From: Halichondria panicea
Taxonomy: Eukaryota; Porifera; Demospongiae; Suberitida; Halichondriidae
DNA length: 64,000 bases
Assembly (NCBI RefSeq): GCF_963675165.1
Contig: NC_087390.1
Coordinates: forward strand, 2,680,001 to 2,744,000
Reading direction: 5' to 3'
Shown here: piece after piece, positions 22,561-34,593 of the stretch
Layout of the letters: each line of letters starts with the position of its first letter
How positions within the stretch are numbered: the first letter of the stretch is position 1
Position numbers and translations under genes: made by a program
The notes under the pieces: model-generated
Databases searched by the model: none
Told to the model about the DNA's origin: nothing
What the model saw: only the letters and a program-made list of their open reading frames with translations

Positions 22561-23621
22561 AACTATGCTGTGTGTTTTGTAGAGTTGTTGGATATAATTA
22601 TGATCACTATTAACCTCTCAAATTGTCTCTACCTCGACCACGATTACAGTATGCAATACTGCTCTGTTGAGTCATAAATATTGTCACTTTTTCCAGTGCA
22701 ATAATTTATATGCCTTACATTATGCCATATATATATATTATACTGGGGCACTGCATTTCCTTTGACCTCATGCAGAGGTCAAAAGGCAATAATAATCATT
22801 ATTGCTTTTTAATAAGTGCTGACATCAGCGTTTTACATTCAAATTGCACAGGAAGCGACTCATCACCGACTGTGCAGATATTTTACCATATCGCACACCT
22901 GGAAGTATTATTGCACACTTGTTATTGCACACTAGGAAGTGATTCTTATTTGGAATAAAACGTTTTCAGACAGTGAGAGAACAAGAAAAACATAGTTTAC
23001 ACACTTATAATCATGCATTGCAATGTTTATCAGTCTCTTTTCTTGTTTTCTGATGCTCTGTATCACTTCTGTGCTCTTTTTGCAGTGAAGCTGAGGGTCA
23101 GGAGGTTGTCAGTGTTCATATTTAATGCATCAAACAGGCATCAGTGTTGGGAGTGGGTGCTTTGAGCGGAGTATTGCACATGTAGAAGTGTACTGCACCA
23201 CCATATAAGCCTGTTCAGGCTTGTATAAAGTCGTTTTGGCTTCAAAAACGGTTGTCACACTTTTCTTCAGTTATAACGATGCATGTTTCCTCTTCTGATA
23301 CACTGGAGCATGATAGAAAGCAAGCACATGCTGTTTATCCTTCAGAACTATCCATTTTCAAAACGGGTTGCTGGTTGTCAACGTTTTCTTGTCTTTTTTT
23401 CTTGTCTGTTCTCTAAAAAATCTTTAAGTAGCCTTCTGCAAGCTCTCTTGGTGTTCTAGAGTCTTATTTCTTTGTCTTTCTAGCTGTTTTCTTTCTCTTA
23501 CACTCGTCTTTAAACTGGGAGAACTCAATTTTGTTGCTACGCATTCTTCTGGTTGATAAAGCAACCGCATGTTGCGCATGCGCAGATTCAACCTGCATTT
23601 TGGTTGCCAAGCAATAAATGC
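22561..23621. other. Non-coding stretch downstream of the heat-shock element cluster
   Basis: Open frames of up to about 80 codons exist (22710-22958), but none resembles a protein or shows splice structure. If the heat-shock elements drive anything, its product would start here; I see no convincing candidate. Confidence 0.4.
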
Positions 23622-23744
23622 ATTATCCCATGGATACTGATGATTATCACTCGTCCGTGCCTAGTAACTGTCACTCGTGCCTTGCAGGCACTCGTGCAGT
23701 TACTGGCACAGACTCGTGATAATCTTCAGTATCCATGGGATAAT
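23622..23744. mobile_element. Palindromic MITE with ACTCGTG repeats
   Basis: 'attatcccatggatactga' pairs with 'tcagtatccatgggataat'. The loop carries several 'actcgtg' or 'actcgtc' units. It is non-coding. Confidence 0.75.
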
Positions 23745-24417
23745 ATCATAGTATGCGAAAAGAAATAATCCGTAATACAGGTTTCCTGTACCTTAAGTCC
23801 TGCATTGATTTTATTTCTAGATTGGAGAAAAACAGGGCAAAAACTAGAGAAAGAAGAATAAACAACACGCATGCATGCATGGCCTATTACTAGGGTGATG
23901 CAATTAAGTGCCATGGGGCAAGCGTGATGAATATCAAAGTTGCTTGGTTGCAGTTGTTTAAACAATGATTCTTAAACTGGAACAAAGTAACTCCTCTAGA
24001 GTCTGGTATTCTATTACGCCATTATGAGAGAATTAAGGCATAACGAGCACATTTTTTTTGGTGAGAATCATGCTGGTATAGGAATAATAGGCAGGTTTTA
24101 TCGAATCATAAGTATACAGTAGTATTTAAATATTTCAGTGTGGACCTGATGGTCGTGATGGAATTAAATACTGGTGGTTAATATCTCCTTGGCATTCTGT
24201 ATTTAGACTCGCAAGTCGTCACTGTTACACAACAAACAGTAGACTGGTCAAACTCCGTGTAGAGACTTGTGCAACGTTTTCCACGATATTTGTGGCAACT
24301 CATTCACTATACCGCATACGATTACTGTGATGTCTTGAACATTTATTGCAGGACATAACTCGAATAGACTCTATCATGCAGGTGTTATAGTTGCAAACTG
24401 TGTCTACTGTATACTTA

Positions 24418-24571
24418 TGATGTAATGTCTGTGTTCGAATATAATTATTCTAGTTAGTTCTCTTCTAGAATACTCCTTGAGTTATCGGTTTTGTATATAA
24501 ATACCTGTCATGAATCAGAGTTCTTTATTATTCAATTATTCATTTCCATCTACGATATTACAACTGGCGAC
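24418..24571 (+). repeat. LTR remnant with TATA box
   Basis: The segment runs from 'tgatgtaatgtct' to 'cgatattaca', with a TATA-like 'tatataaat' at about 24495. It is followed directly by 'actggcgacgaggattg', a leader typical of gypsy-like elements, and soon by a gag-like ATG. No second LTR was found on the right, so the 3' end is lost. Confidence 0.5.
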
Positions 24572-24600
24572 GAGGATTGTGTGGATTAACAAATTCTACG

Positions 24601-25740
24601 ATGGCAACTGCTCACATAGGAACTCTCATTCAACCCAACGGACGAACATATCACCTCCTACCTGGAATGTGTCCAACTTTTCTTTGCTGCAAATTCAGTT
24701 AGCCAAATCCCGAAGAATTGTTTGCAACCTTAGCAAATGGGGAACAATTGGATCTGTCTCAAGCCTATCTCCAGCTTCCGCTGGACGAGTCCTCGATACT
24801 CATCAAGGCCTGTACCAATACACTCTCTTACTATTTGGTATCGCATTGGCTCCAGCTATTTTTCAAAGGCTGATGGAGACAATTTTGCAAGGAATCCCTG
24901 TCGCGTATGCTACATTAACGACATTCTGGAAGAAAAACACCTCAGAAGTTTGAATCAAGTGTTTTCAAAATTGACGGATCACGGCTTTCGACTCAAGAGA
25001 GGAAAATGCAAATTTATGGCAAAGTCGGTGGAGTATCTCGGTCACAAAATTGACAAAGACGAAATTAGTGCACTATCAAACAAAGTGGATGCCATTGTCA
25101 ATGCTCCTCACCCAATCAACGTAGAATTACTACAGAAAGTTTATTTGAAATCTGGCCACTATACTTCATCCTCTCAACCAGCCACTGCAAGCCAACCACA
25201 AGTGGAATTGGACTGCAGAATGCGTGGCAGCCTTTCAGATGGCCAAAGACCACCTAGTATCAGCTGATGTGCTCACCCACTACAACCCAGACCTACCCAT
25301 TTGCATGGCCGCTGATGCTTCAGCTTATGGAATTGGAGCCGTGATATCTCATGTGTTACCGGATGGAAGTGAAAAGCCGATATCATTCGCTTCTCGAACA
25401 CTCACCCTGACTGAAAAGAATTATGCACAACTGGAGAAAGAAGCACTGTCCCTCGTGTTCGGAGTAAAAAAGTTTCACCAATACCTCTATGGAAGGAAAT
25501 TTACCCTCATTACCGACCACAAGCCCTTAACGGCCATATTTGGATCCAAGAAGGGCATACCCACTCTAGCAGCAGCACGTCTACAAAGATGGGCCCTACT
25601 TCTGTCGACATATGACTACAAAATACAGTTCAAGCCCACCAAAGCCCACCAAATCTCACAGCAATGCAGATGGACTCTCAAGACTTCCTCTACCAGTTCT
25701 CGATTCGGACAATGGAGGAGAAGCTGTCAGTCTCTTTAAC
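24601..25740 (+). pseudogene. Ty3/gypsy-type retrotransposon remnant (gag start, reverse transcriptase, RNase H)
   Basis: A gag-like start (ATG at 24601; 'YLECVQLFFAANS' after a frame change) runs within about 120 bp directly into reverse transcriptase sequence ('LDLSQAYLQLPLDES'). A deletion has therefore removed most of gag, the protease and the first RT motifs. Later RT blocks are 'YINDILEEKHL' (degenerate YxDD region), 'GKCKFMAKSVEYLGHKID', then RNase H with 'CMAADASAYGIGAV', 'ITDHKPLTAIFGS' and 'LQRWALLLSTYDY'. Several frameshifts separate these parts. Integrase and the 3' LTR are missing. It is a dead element. Confidence 0.85.
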
Positions 25741-25989
25741 GTGTTTCAGGTGCAGTCTCTGCATGCCTGTAACATTTCAACAAGCGCAATAAGCTACCAA
25801 ACGTGACCCTGTTTTGAGTAAAATTTTGTGATACACATGTATGTGAGGGACGTCACGAAAACCGCAGCCACTTAGAATCTTATCTGATATGCTGACTGTG
25901 CAACACGAGTCTCTACACGGAGTTTGACCAGTCTACTATTCGCTGTGCGCAACAGTGACGGCTTGCGACTTGTGAGTCTATTCTGTGTT

Positions 25990-26479
25990 AATAGATATAG
26001 AGCTATAGCCGGTCCCAGGTCGATTTTTTTCTAACAGACAGGACAGGAAAAAAACATGGCCTTAAAATAGAGTCATGTGGCCATTATTTATAGTTTGATG
26101 TTATACTTGTGCAATGTCCATGCAATCTCCTTGGAACAATGTCAGGCCTTGCTAAATTATAATATGTACACATGCACACTGCAATGCATGCAGCTCTCTG
26201 TGAGTTCCCTATATACACAAGTTTGGGATGCACTCAACCCAAGACCGAAACATTATTGTTGGCAGCTAAACAAAGCATATCTGCATGCTGTTGAGCTTAA
26301 CTTTCCAGAATCTGGAGTTAGCATCAACAGTTTCCTTAATTATTGTTACGTAAAAGTGTACCTATATACTTCGGTATAGATACACTTTTATATTTTTGTT
26401 ATACACCAACACAGCTACTATAAACAGATCTATAGAAACCAGAGTGTTATATACAATACATGCAGTAGTATAATATTAT
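25990..26479. other. Non-coding stretch
   Basis: AT-rich sequence with one open frame of about 100 codons (26077-26379) of low complexity and no recognisable domain. No splice structure is seen. I do not call a gene. Confidence 0.4.
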
Positions 26480-26772
26480 CAGGAGTGTATGAAGAGGAGT
26501 ATGCGACTCCCACGCACATTCTATTCTACATACCGGACTGATTCCGTCACTAACACTTGTTGTGTAAACTGTTAGCCATGAATAAAATTAAATGAGGACT
26601 GGAGGTACAAACCACATGCGTGTATGCTGATATCATTTTTAACTAATTAACCACTACACCTACGCACCCACTTAAGATGAGGTCTGATAGTGACGTGGTA
26701 TGACATACTCATACTGGAACCTGGTTTACACTATAACTGCTACAGTTGGACACTCCTCTTCATACACTCCTG
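26480..26772. mobile_element. 293-bp MITE with 'caggagtgtatgaagaggag' ends
   Basis: The left end 'caggagtgtatgaagaggag' is mirrored by the right end 'ctcctcttcatacactcctg'. The flanking direct repeat atattat is 7 bp. A truncated relative lies at 7873-8226. Confidence 0.85.
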
Positions 26773-28814
26773 ATATTATGTATGAACATAAAAGCTGGCT
26801 AGCATGTAGCAACTAACAGGAGCAATAAAACTAAACTATACGTAGACAAAAACTCTTGACGTATAGACTAGAGGCACATTTGAGAACGAAGTTTAAACAA
26901 CGCAAGCACGCATGAACTTTTCCAGTATTATTATTTGAGAATGCATGTTACTATACATATATAGGGCTGTTAAAACAATTGCATGTTACTATATGGTTTT
27001 AGCGAGACCGTGCACCCAAGAAGAATTGTTTCTTCTATTCATGTATATGCCAGGCGTCCGTCCAAGCATACCGTATAGCAGATAATTTTGGGGGTGGGGA
27101 ATATTTGTAGTTAAGCAATATTTAGTCAGTTCGTGGTTGCTGCTTGCACCGCAAGGTGAATGTATATATAGGCAAGGTCGTTTCATTCGTGGGTAAAATA
27201 TTCGTGGTCCAGTATTCATGCAACCACAAAAACCACAAGTATTTGCCCCCGAAAATTACCAAAATTACCAAAATTACGGTATTATAGTTATGATCATTGT
27301 TCTGTAAAATATAATTATGCGGTTTAGTCTAGTTGCAATACTTTGCTTGCTGCGTTGGTTAAGTAATAATGCCTCATGAAGTGTGTATTCGATTGTTTCA
27401 AGCTCCAGTGGATTCTGTGAACAGGAACTTTATAAACTATGATATCATTTCCTCTAGCACTCAGCATGACACATACACACTATCCTCCCACACAACAGAC
27501 ATACGTACATGTACACACGAGAAACATACACATATTAAGCAGGTTCAGTGAGTCTAGCAATGACAATGATACAATTGTTAGCTATGGCTACATCTTCTGT
27601 TGATAGTCTTAACTATATCAACCATGATAATCATTAGAACTCTCAGTCCACCCTGAAAAAGTAGGTTATTTTGTGGTGAACATGTCAGGGCCACCAGCTC
27701 TAGCTCTATAGTGCACTTCTGCATGATAAAACGTATTAGCTAGGAATAAAAGATACTATAATGTTTTGCAAGCATCAAATATGCATGCCGAATTTAGTGA
27801 GTTTACAAAAATAAGGTGGCAAAGACCTATACGTACATGCCAGATTGCAAAAGTTAGGTTTTTCACTTTAATTAATTGTAAAACATTGTAGATCTAGTAT
27901 ATATTAAATACGGTATAGATGCTCTTTGGCTACAGGAACATGCAACTGTATAATTATGCTCTTAATTCTTTAATATACTTATGTCATGACTAGCTACTGT
28001 TATGTATAATATTATGTGTACAGGGCATAATACTCTGGCCACATCAGTGTAGCTACTTAAATACATATAGATATGGCACCTACCTTGTAAAAATGTCTGT
28101 TAATCCACTGTTTTTCCTCTCTGGTTGGTTGTAGATCTCTCTCTTTACTAATGCTATAGTGAACGCCTGTCCAATAAGTAGATCTTAGTTATATAAGTAT
28201 AGTCATACTGGGTTGACAGGCATATAACCGGAGCATAAACTAGTTTAGCATGCTGCTCCAGAGGAGGGAGGACACAATTAACCTTAGCTCTAATGACCTA
28301 TTATCGCGACCTTTTAATTACATTCTAGGAACGATTCATCGTTTCTTTCTTTATAACCTCCCTCCTCGATGCTGCTCAGGAGAGGCACATAGTTCATGAA
28401 TGCAATTATTGGCTGGTTGGGGAAAGGCCCAATTGACAGGATGCCTAGTTATTTCCTGTAAACTGTATACATGTATATTGTTTTCCTCAGCCTTGTCAGA
28501 ATACTCCTGGCCTCATCCACAGGTCGAGTTGCTGGCAGCCCCAGTGTTTGCCACAAATACAAGAGGAAACATCAATTTCCACATTAATAGACCCGTCACG
28601 AATTATAGTGAAGATCAAGAAGCATGTTTACTATAATCTGCTTCCTATATGGAGATAAGAATAAACACTCCCAATGCATGAGCTAGCTCTTTCATGTCAA
28701 ACTTCAATTCCTGTACTTAAAGTTATGTTTTCACCTTGTATAATTTCTTGCTTGTCTTGTGCTATAGAACCCACATAAAAACCCATATAGCTTTGTGAAT
28801 GTGGTACTAAGAAT
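26773..28814. other. Mostly non-coding stretch
   Basis: It includes a 'taccgtatagc' MITE at 27069-27281. A short frame at 28498-28636 ('SWPHPQVELLAAPVF') follows a possible acceptor but is not recognised. Nothing else is supported. Confidence 0.4.
27069..27281. mobile_element. MITE of the 'taccgtatagc' family
   Basis: It begins 'taccgtatagcagataattt' and ends 'aaaattacggta', with inner 'cccccgaaaattacc'. The right end has a small triplication of 'aaaattacc'. It is non-coding. Confidence 0.65.
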
Positions 28815-29200
28815 ATCTATCTGTCTGCCGAGTGTCTAGGAAAAACTGGTGATTAAGAGACAACTTTTGTACTTCGAAGTCTGATGTTTAAACACTTGTT
28901 ATGATCAAGTGTCTCAATTTATAGCCTACAATGTATATACACTGTAAAAAAGTGTGCCTTACACAATACGTGACTAAAAGCGTGCAATCGATCTGCACAT
29001 CTTTGCATTCAGTGTCACTATAAACTGTATTCATTATCACAGGTGCAATTATTGGGTTTCTGTAAGAGCGTATCGAAGCATTGGTCCCACTGGAGCTATG
29101 GGGGTCAAGGTACAGCAAGAGGGTGCTCTACCATCACCTACGGAAGTTCAGAGAAGGGAGACACTGCATGTCCGTGAAGTAAATGTGTGATGGAGTTAAG
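28815..29200 (+). pseudogene. TERT RNA-binding-domain exons, decayed copy 3
   Basis: 28815-28915 matches the exon at 6581-6713 ('tctgccgagtgtctaggaaa', 'cttcgaagtctgatgtttaa'), with stops. After an intron, 29052-29200 matches 6851-7009 ('cattggtcccactggagcta', 'ctaccatcacctacggaagt'), again with stops and a small deletion. Exon-intron order is kept, so this is a genomic copy and not a retrocopy. It is more decayed than the scraps at 10.9 and 42.0 kb. Confidence 0.8.
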
Positions 29201-29875
29201 GTATGTACAAAGGCTATAGTAACTCTCTTGACCTAACAATTTAGTTAAGGTCCTGCTCACATTACCACAAATACTAAAAAAAGTTATGGCTACTCTTGTT
29301 TTATCTTTAGGCAAAATATGGCTACAGCAGTGCATCTTAAAAGGGGCACAGAACAATAACTAGTTTTCAAGCTCTAGAGTATAGCACAGTTAATTCTTAA
29401 AATTAAATGCACAGGACACATGTAGTCGCAATTCTAAGGTCTTAACAGACTATATATATAAAGTTATACTACTTTATTTTGCGGGCGCTGTACCGGGAAA
29501 TAATGCGCATCAAGGATGCATGGGTCTGTACACAACTACATGCATGTATGTATAAACCAATGTGAAATGATCCCGTGAGTTACTCCCGTTTCCAATCCCT
29601 CTTTCCTTATCTCTGGCCAAACTAATGGAAACCACACAAGTACAGTTATGCATTGGTACATCCATCATTTGAAAGAGTTACTTCCCGCTTTTCGTAATGA
29701 TTGAAATTTGACCTTCCTTAAGAGATGTGTGTGATGCTGATTGAGGGCCAGCGCCGTAATTACACAGCTACACTTGGTGCTGATAGTTACACTATAGCTC
29801 CACTGCGCATGCTACTTGCTACTGCACTGCTCTTACAGTATTCACAATAGCAACAATAATTCTTATCTCAACATA

Positions 29876-31519
29876 ATGCACCTGTCAATTTAATGCCCCA
29901 TCCCCCTACCGGGGATAGGTGGGGATTAGACCAATCACATAATCTAATATAGTATGGCTGTTGAAGGCCAAAAATGGGTCAAACCCGGAAATAATTGGTA
30001 TAGAAGTGATTTTGGTGTCAAAAGAAGCGGAATTTTTTGCACTACAATATATCCAAAATCCACCTGAATCCGCTTTGGGGAAAAAATTTTACAACCGTTT
30101 CAGTATAGTAAAAATATGGAGGTGAGAAACTTGATTACAGTACTTCCTTTTTTTATGCATTGTCATGAGCCTGCACATGTGGTTAAACCAGCTGCTCCTA
30201 AAACAGTTGCATAGTCCTACTAAAGTTTTGTGTAAAGTTGGTGTATCAGTCCCTTGTCTAGAGCTGCATGTAGGCACCACTTTACAGTGTATAACTGTGC
30301 ATGCATGTAAGTTGCAATGCAAGCTTCGAATCTATGTAGTGCATGGGTATAATTATTATACTTATTATATACTTACAGCTTTGTCTGCATGTGTATAGGT
30401 CAGGTTGCCATGGCTGAAGGACTACCTTTAGGAGTTACTAGTAGCAAGACTGTTGTGTTATCTGTAAGTTGCATGGTGTTCGAAAATGACAAAAAAGGGT
30501 ATAATGAGCCTTATCGGCTTCAGTGAAGAGAACGTGGATATTTAGAGCTGAATACCTACTTAACCAGATGTACCAACACAGCTCCCATTAGTACATATAG
30601 GAACTGCATGCCGTCTAACCGAAAATGAAAGCAGTGCTTAAGCAAAAAGGTTAAGATATAGCATTTTGTTGAAAGAAAACGGCATGATTTGCTGAATTTG
30701 ATACTTGCCATTCAGAAAGGATAATGTAAAACACGTCCCATGCGTGACAAGCTAGCTTCTAGAGTGTTGTAGCAAAGCATGTGCATTCTGAGGTTAAAAA
30801 TCGTTGTATTGACTTAGTTGCAGCAGAAGCAATTTATCTATTATTCACGGTTTTTGCTTATAATAAAGAGAACGCTTATCAGCAACAAGGGTTCTGGGTA
30901 TAATTATAGGCCTCAGGACAAAGGTTCCATAGGTCAGGTTGCATGGCTGAAGGGCTACCTAGCAACTTTGAAGAAGACTGTTGTGTTATCTGTAGTGCAT
31001 GGTGTTTGAAAGTATTGGTCATTCTATTATACGATCTGCTCATGCAGCCAAGGTCAGTTGTAACCCCAATACACTATTTGGCACTGGTGTTGAGTCGGAC
31101 CATGTATTTGGGTCAAGGTGGCTTACTTGTAAACGAAAAGTCACAGTTAGGTTTCTCCATCAGTTTATATATGATGAGGTAAACAGATACAAACAATCTG
31201 TTATTCAGAGCAAAGCGCTTGCTTACAGAGTGCTCTCCTGGACTATGGTACATTTGGCGGTAACATGCAGATAATGTTGACCACAATGTGGTAACATTAT
31301 ATAGGATGGTAAGGGTATATTGTATAGCTATTTCTTCATGGCGAAAAGATAACGAATTATTTGATTGACATTATGTGATCAATCTTAAATTGACCTTTGA
31401 CCCAATGCATACATCAGGTGATCTGTCTAAGTCCCCTAGGTAGGGGAGCAACTTCAAGTCTAATCCCCAACTAATCCCGGTATAGGGGGGAGGTGGGGCA
31501 TTACTTTGACAAGTGCATA
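29876..31519. mobile_element. Possible 1.6-kb TIR element with an internal duplication
   Basis: 'atgcacctgtcaatttaatg' plus 'ccccatcccccta' at the left is mirrored by 'gaggtggggcattactttga' plus 'caagtgcat' at the right. No clear target-site duplication was found. Inside, 30397-30480 and 30930-31015 are copies of one another ('ggtcaggttgc[c]atggctgaag', 'gactgttgtgttatctgta'), suggesting a captured exon that was duplicated. The coding identity is unknown. Confidence 0.45.
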
Positions 31520-31553
31520 AGACCAGGCAAGACACACTGATCATGTGTGTCCA

Positions 31554-32211
31554 TAGACTCTCCAGCCAGCCCTTCTCGGGGTAAGGGACTGGTGGATTGC
31601 CTACTGAGAGTTGTGCCAGTGGAATTTTAATCAGTTGCATGACATCATGTATGACATCATCATGTGGTTTGTAATGTCTGACATGCGTGGGTTGCAAATG
31701 GCTACACAATTACAAATAAGCTCCCCTTGCTTAGTTTGTGGCAGGGAAACCGAGAACTGGTGGTAGAAGGCTACTGTTAAGCCCTTTCCATCCCCACATA
31801 CTTTCAGACTGGAAAGATTTTAAGACAAGTGGTGCAAATCATCTACATACTAAAGTCACTGGAGGATTTGTCTCAATTGCAGCTTGATTGATAAGCTCTG
31901 CTTGGTCGCTTAATCTTGCACTAGCACAGTAGTGTTGCTCATCTATTATTTTGTTATTATCATGCATTCTACCACAAAGAAACTAACTAAGCGATACTAG
32001 CTGTGGGCGTAAGAATGTCACATAACATTGATACTGCACTCTGATTGGTCATTACCAGATTCAGGTAACGGCACAACTCTCAGATAGGCAATCCACCAGT
32101 CCCTTACCCCAAGGAAGGGCTTGGTCATTACCAGATTCAGGTAACGGCACAACTCTCAGATAGGCAATCCACCAGTCCCTTACCCCAAGGAAGGGCTGGC
32201 TGGCGAGTCTA
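31554..32211. mobile_element. 658-bp MULE-like element with perfect 9-bp duplication
   Basis: It begins 'tagactctccagccagccc' and ends 'gggctggctggcgagtcta'; the inverted repeats exceed 70 bp. The flanks are the perfect 9-bp repeat gtgtgtcca at 31545-31553 and 32212-32220. The right inverted repeat has been tandemly doubled (about 32050-32122 and 32125-32198). It has no transposase. Confidence 0.88.
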
Positions 32212-32220
32212 GTGTGTCCA

Positions 32221-32910
32221 CCTACACAAACATTAAATCACATGATGCAATTAATGATGTCATTCTAACTATAAGCTAGCAGTTCTACATAATTATTGTG
32301 TTACTGGCAACCGAACTCATTGAAATCACAACAGCGCATTAATTTTGTACATGAAATTATGCGCTTCATTGGGAAATCATGCGATGTGCACGTACATATT
32401 TATTTGTACACAGGCAAAACTCAAAGATTATACATGACATTGTCAAACATGCAGTACCTCTTGTTTTGTGAGCAGTGTGTCAGTGTACCGTACCTGCAGC
32501 AAAGAAAAACAAGTTATAAAGAAGGCCACTTGTAGGATGCGATTCACTCTAGCCTCTTTCAGGGTTAGTTATATCATGGGTCTGCTCAAGCATGCTGTCT
32601 ATAAAACATGTCTGAGAGGGTAAAAAAACACAAATAAAAGTTTAGGCTGATTTTATATTGTATAGCTAAACGCATACACGCTGAAGCCGGCTAACAATTG
32701 TCATTCCCTGGATACAATAATGAAATCAAAGAATGCAAAATTGCTTCAATGCGACCACTGGCTGCCTGAGCAATCATATAGATGCTGCATGGCATGAAGG
32801 ATAGGATCTATAATTATTATTAGGTGGTTCCTTAAACATGCATTTAGCAATTTCATAAACATCTTAGAGGGGCTAAGCAGTCTCACAGTACTATACACCC
32901 ACCCACTCAC
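32221..32910. other. Non-coding stretch
   Basis: No gene is recognised. An open frame at 32296-32535 has no recognisable motif. The sequence is AT-rich, without clear repeats. Confidence 0.4.
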
Positions 32911-33170
32911 GTCCTCTGAGTCATTGATCTGTGTGATGGTGGGCTGTCTTGGTGATGGTCTGGTCCACTCCCTCTATGAGCACCCAGTTACCAGCCGGCA
33001 CTCGACTGATCTCAACTTAATAGCGGGCCTCAGACTAGACAACCAACCTGATAAGAGTTTTGGCACAAAGCATGAAGGGAATGTTGCTTTATTGCTGGTG
33101 CCCAGAGGTTGCTGTAGTGTAGACATTGCATGTTCTAATTACTGCCATAACCAACAAAAGTGTGAAACAG
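32911..33170 (-). pseudogene. EFTUD2 domain II exon with upstream intron, inverted copy
   Basis: On the minus strand, 33018-32911 repeats the exon found at 12910 and 44026: '[19 protein letters not shown]' followed by a frameshift from one extra C near 32941, and a 'gtgagt' donor at the end. The adjoining 33060-33170 matches intron sequence of units 1 and 2 ('gggcaccagcaataaagcaa'). It is therefore an inverted genomic fragment of the same duplicated block. Confidence 0.8.
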
Positions 33171-33327
33171 TATGTGTGTCGGACGTTGCATATGCGCATG
33201 GGAACCCTATATCAAGTATTATGTGAAATGTATAGACATGTAGCTCCCAACCAATTATAGATAGTTACTACTCTATCTATGAACCAATTAATGGGTACTA
33301 TTACCATGTTACTATCCCAACCAATAG

Positions 33328-33367
33328 TCTCGTGGACCAGCCGATAACTGGGTCCGCGAGACTACCC
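33328..33367. repeat. Short hairpin 'tagtctcg...cgagacta'
   Basis: 'tagtctcgtggaccagc' pairs with 'ctgggtccgcgagacta'. The ends carry the same TAGTCTCG signature as the MULE-like MITE at 4517-5135, so this is probably a miniature or terminal fragment of that group. Confidence 0.5.
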
Positions 33368-33668
33368 AGTCTAGTCACTGACCGTCCTATTTTGAAGTTT
33401 ACCTTACTGCGAATTACTATGGATAGAGGTTTCGCTATGCAACAAGCATTTTAGAGTAGTCTTCATCGTCCAGTCTAGTGTGCAGTTCTCGCCCAGTGCA
33501 GCTTTTAATATAGTCACACGTCAAAGTCTCTGGTCACACGTACACAGAGATAGAGTGGGTAAAGATCGTTAATCCAGCAACCTCAAACTTATTAGAGGGA
33601 TAAGATCTTAGCATAGATAGTAGTATCTATGATCTTAGCCTCGAGTCCAGGCCGATTAATAAGATCTA

Positions 33669-33936
33669 GAAGCAACTCCTTCCTACTAAGATGTGCCCAT
33701 ATGCTGTTTTAGGGCTAACTTAGTTGGGTGCTGCTGCCTAATAAGATCTACATGGGAAGTACACGGGAATAGTGCTCAAGAGGATGTATACTACGGGACT
33801 TAGCATATCTTTCGGTCAAGAAGCAACTCCTTCCTACTAAAATGTGCCCATATGCTGTTGTAGGGCTAACTTAGTTGAGTGCTGCTGCCCTCTACCGTTG
33901 CACATTAGGTGGGAGAAAGGAGTTGCTTCTTGACGG
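33669..33936. repeat. Direct and inverted repeat array
   Basis: A 70-bp segment ('agaagcaactccttcctact' through 'gtgctgctgcc') occurs at 33669-33738 and again at 33819-33888. The start of the unit recurs inverted at 33915-33936 ('aaggagttgcttcttgac'). It looks like a partly rearranged transposon. Confidence 0.65.
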
Positions 33937-34080
33937 TCATGTGCAAACGATAGAGCTAGGGTGGCGGCGCCCGACTAGGGCTAACTATCCCTAATAGGAT
34001 AGGAATGTAATACCATGTAAGCTGTTTGTATGGGCAGTAAAAATGTGTGGGTGGTGCATGCAAATAAATAGGCGATCTAT

Positions 34081-34180
34081 CAGGTAGATTCTTCTCCCAT
34101 GCAAATGCAAGCTATACCCAGCTGATCACAATTAAGAGCTGATTGTTGATCTGAGCTTGTCATTGGACTGGAAATTCCAG
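34081..34180 (+). pseudogene. Fragment of the small cysteine-containing gene
   Basis: 'cccatgcaaatgcaagctat' through 'tgatctgagcttgtcattgg' matches the middle of the ORFs at 37847-38179 and 58633-58956, but with frame-breaking changes ('ctatacccagctgatcacaa'). Only about 100 bp remains. Confidence 0.65.
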
Positions 34181-34593
34181 CTATATGTATTGGGTAGTCA
34201 ACACCCACGAGGCTATGCTGAGCCATATAGCAGACTACCTACAGACTTCTATATAATTATAATAGCTATAATTTATATCAAGGAGTTTTCTCCTAATTGA
34301 AATTCTGTTGTAAGTTTTGTTTCTATATCATCACCCCTGGTTTGTGTAATAGGCTGCATTTAGTATGAGGATCGAGAAAGCTTACATGTATGGTGTATAG
34401 GAATAGCTACTTTGCAAATTTTTTTTGTTATAGATAGTACATGCCTACTATATACATGGGCATGAGATTATTGAGGTATCTATATATGTGTTATAGTGTC
34501 CCATATCCCGAGGGCTTTCATGACATGTGTTAATTGATTTAGATCCCACTTTTCATTGGCTGCCTCAGGCAAGAAATGCATCTATATAATAGT

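Larger units (their letters stand above)
24204..25980. mobile_element. 1.78-kb TIR element carrying a broken LTR retrotransposon
   Basis: The left end 'tagactcgcaagtcgtcact' and the right end 'gcgacttgtgagtcta' are inverted over about 75 bp, including 'gactggtcaaactccgtgta'. The flanks are ttctgtatt (24195-24203) and ttctgtgtt (25981-25989), a 9-bp duplication with one change. The inside is a deleted Ty3/gypsy-like element. The 'TAGACTCG' start links it to the MULE-like elements nearby. Confidence 0.8.

Noticed and set aside
22710..22958. Possible heat-shock gene downstream of the HSE cluster
   Set aside because: The 82-codon frame has no chaperone motif and no conserved pattern; I cannot support it as a gene.
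26077..26379. 100-codon ORF
   Set aside because: No domain, no splice structure, AT-rich flanks; it is compatible with chance.
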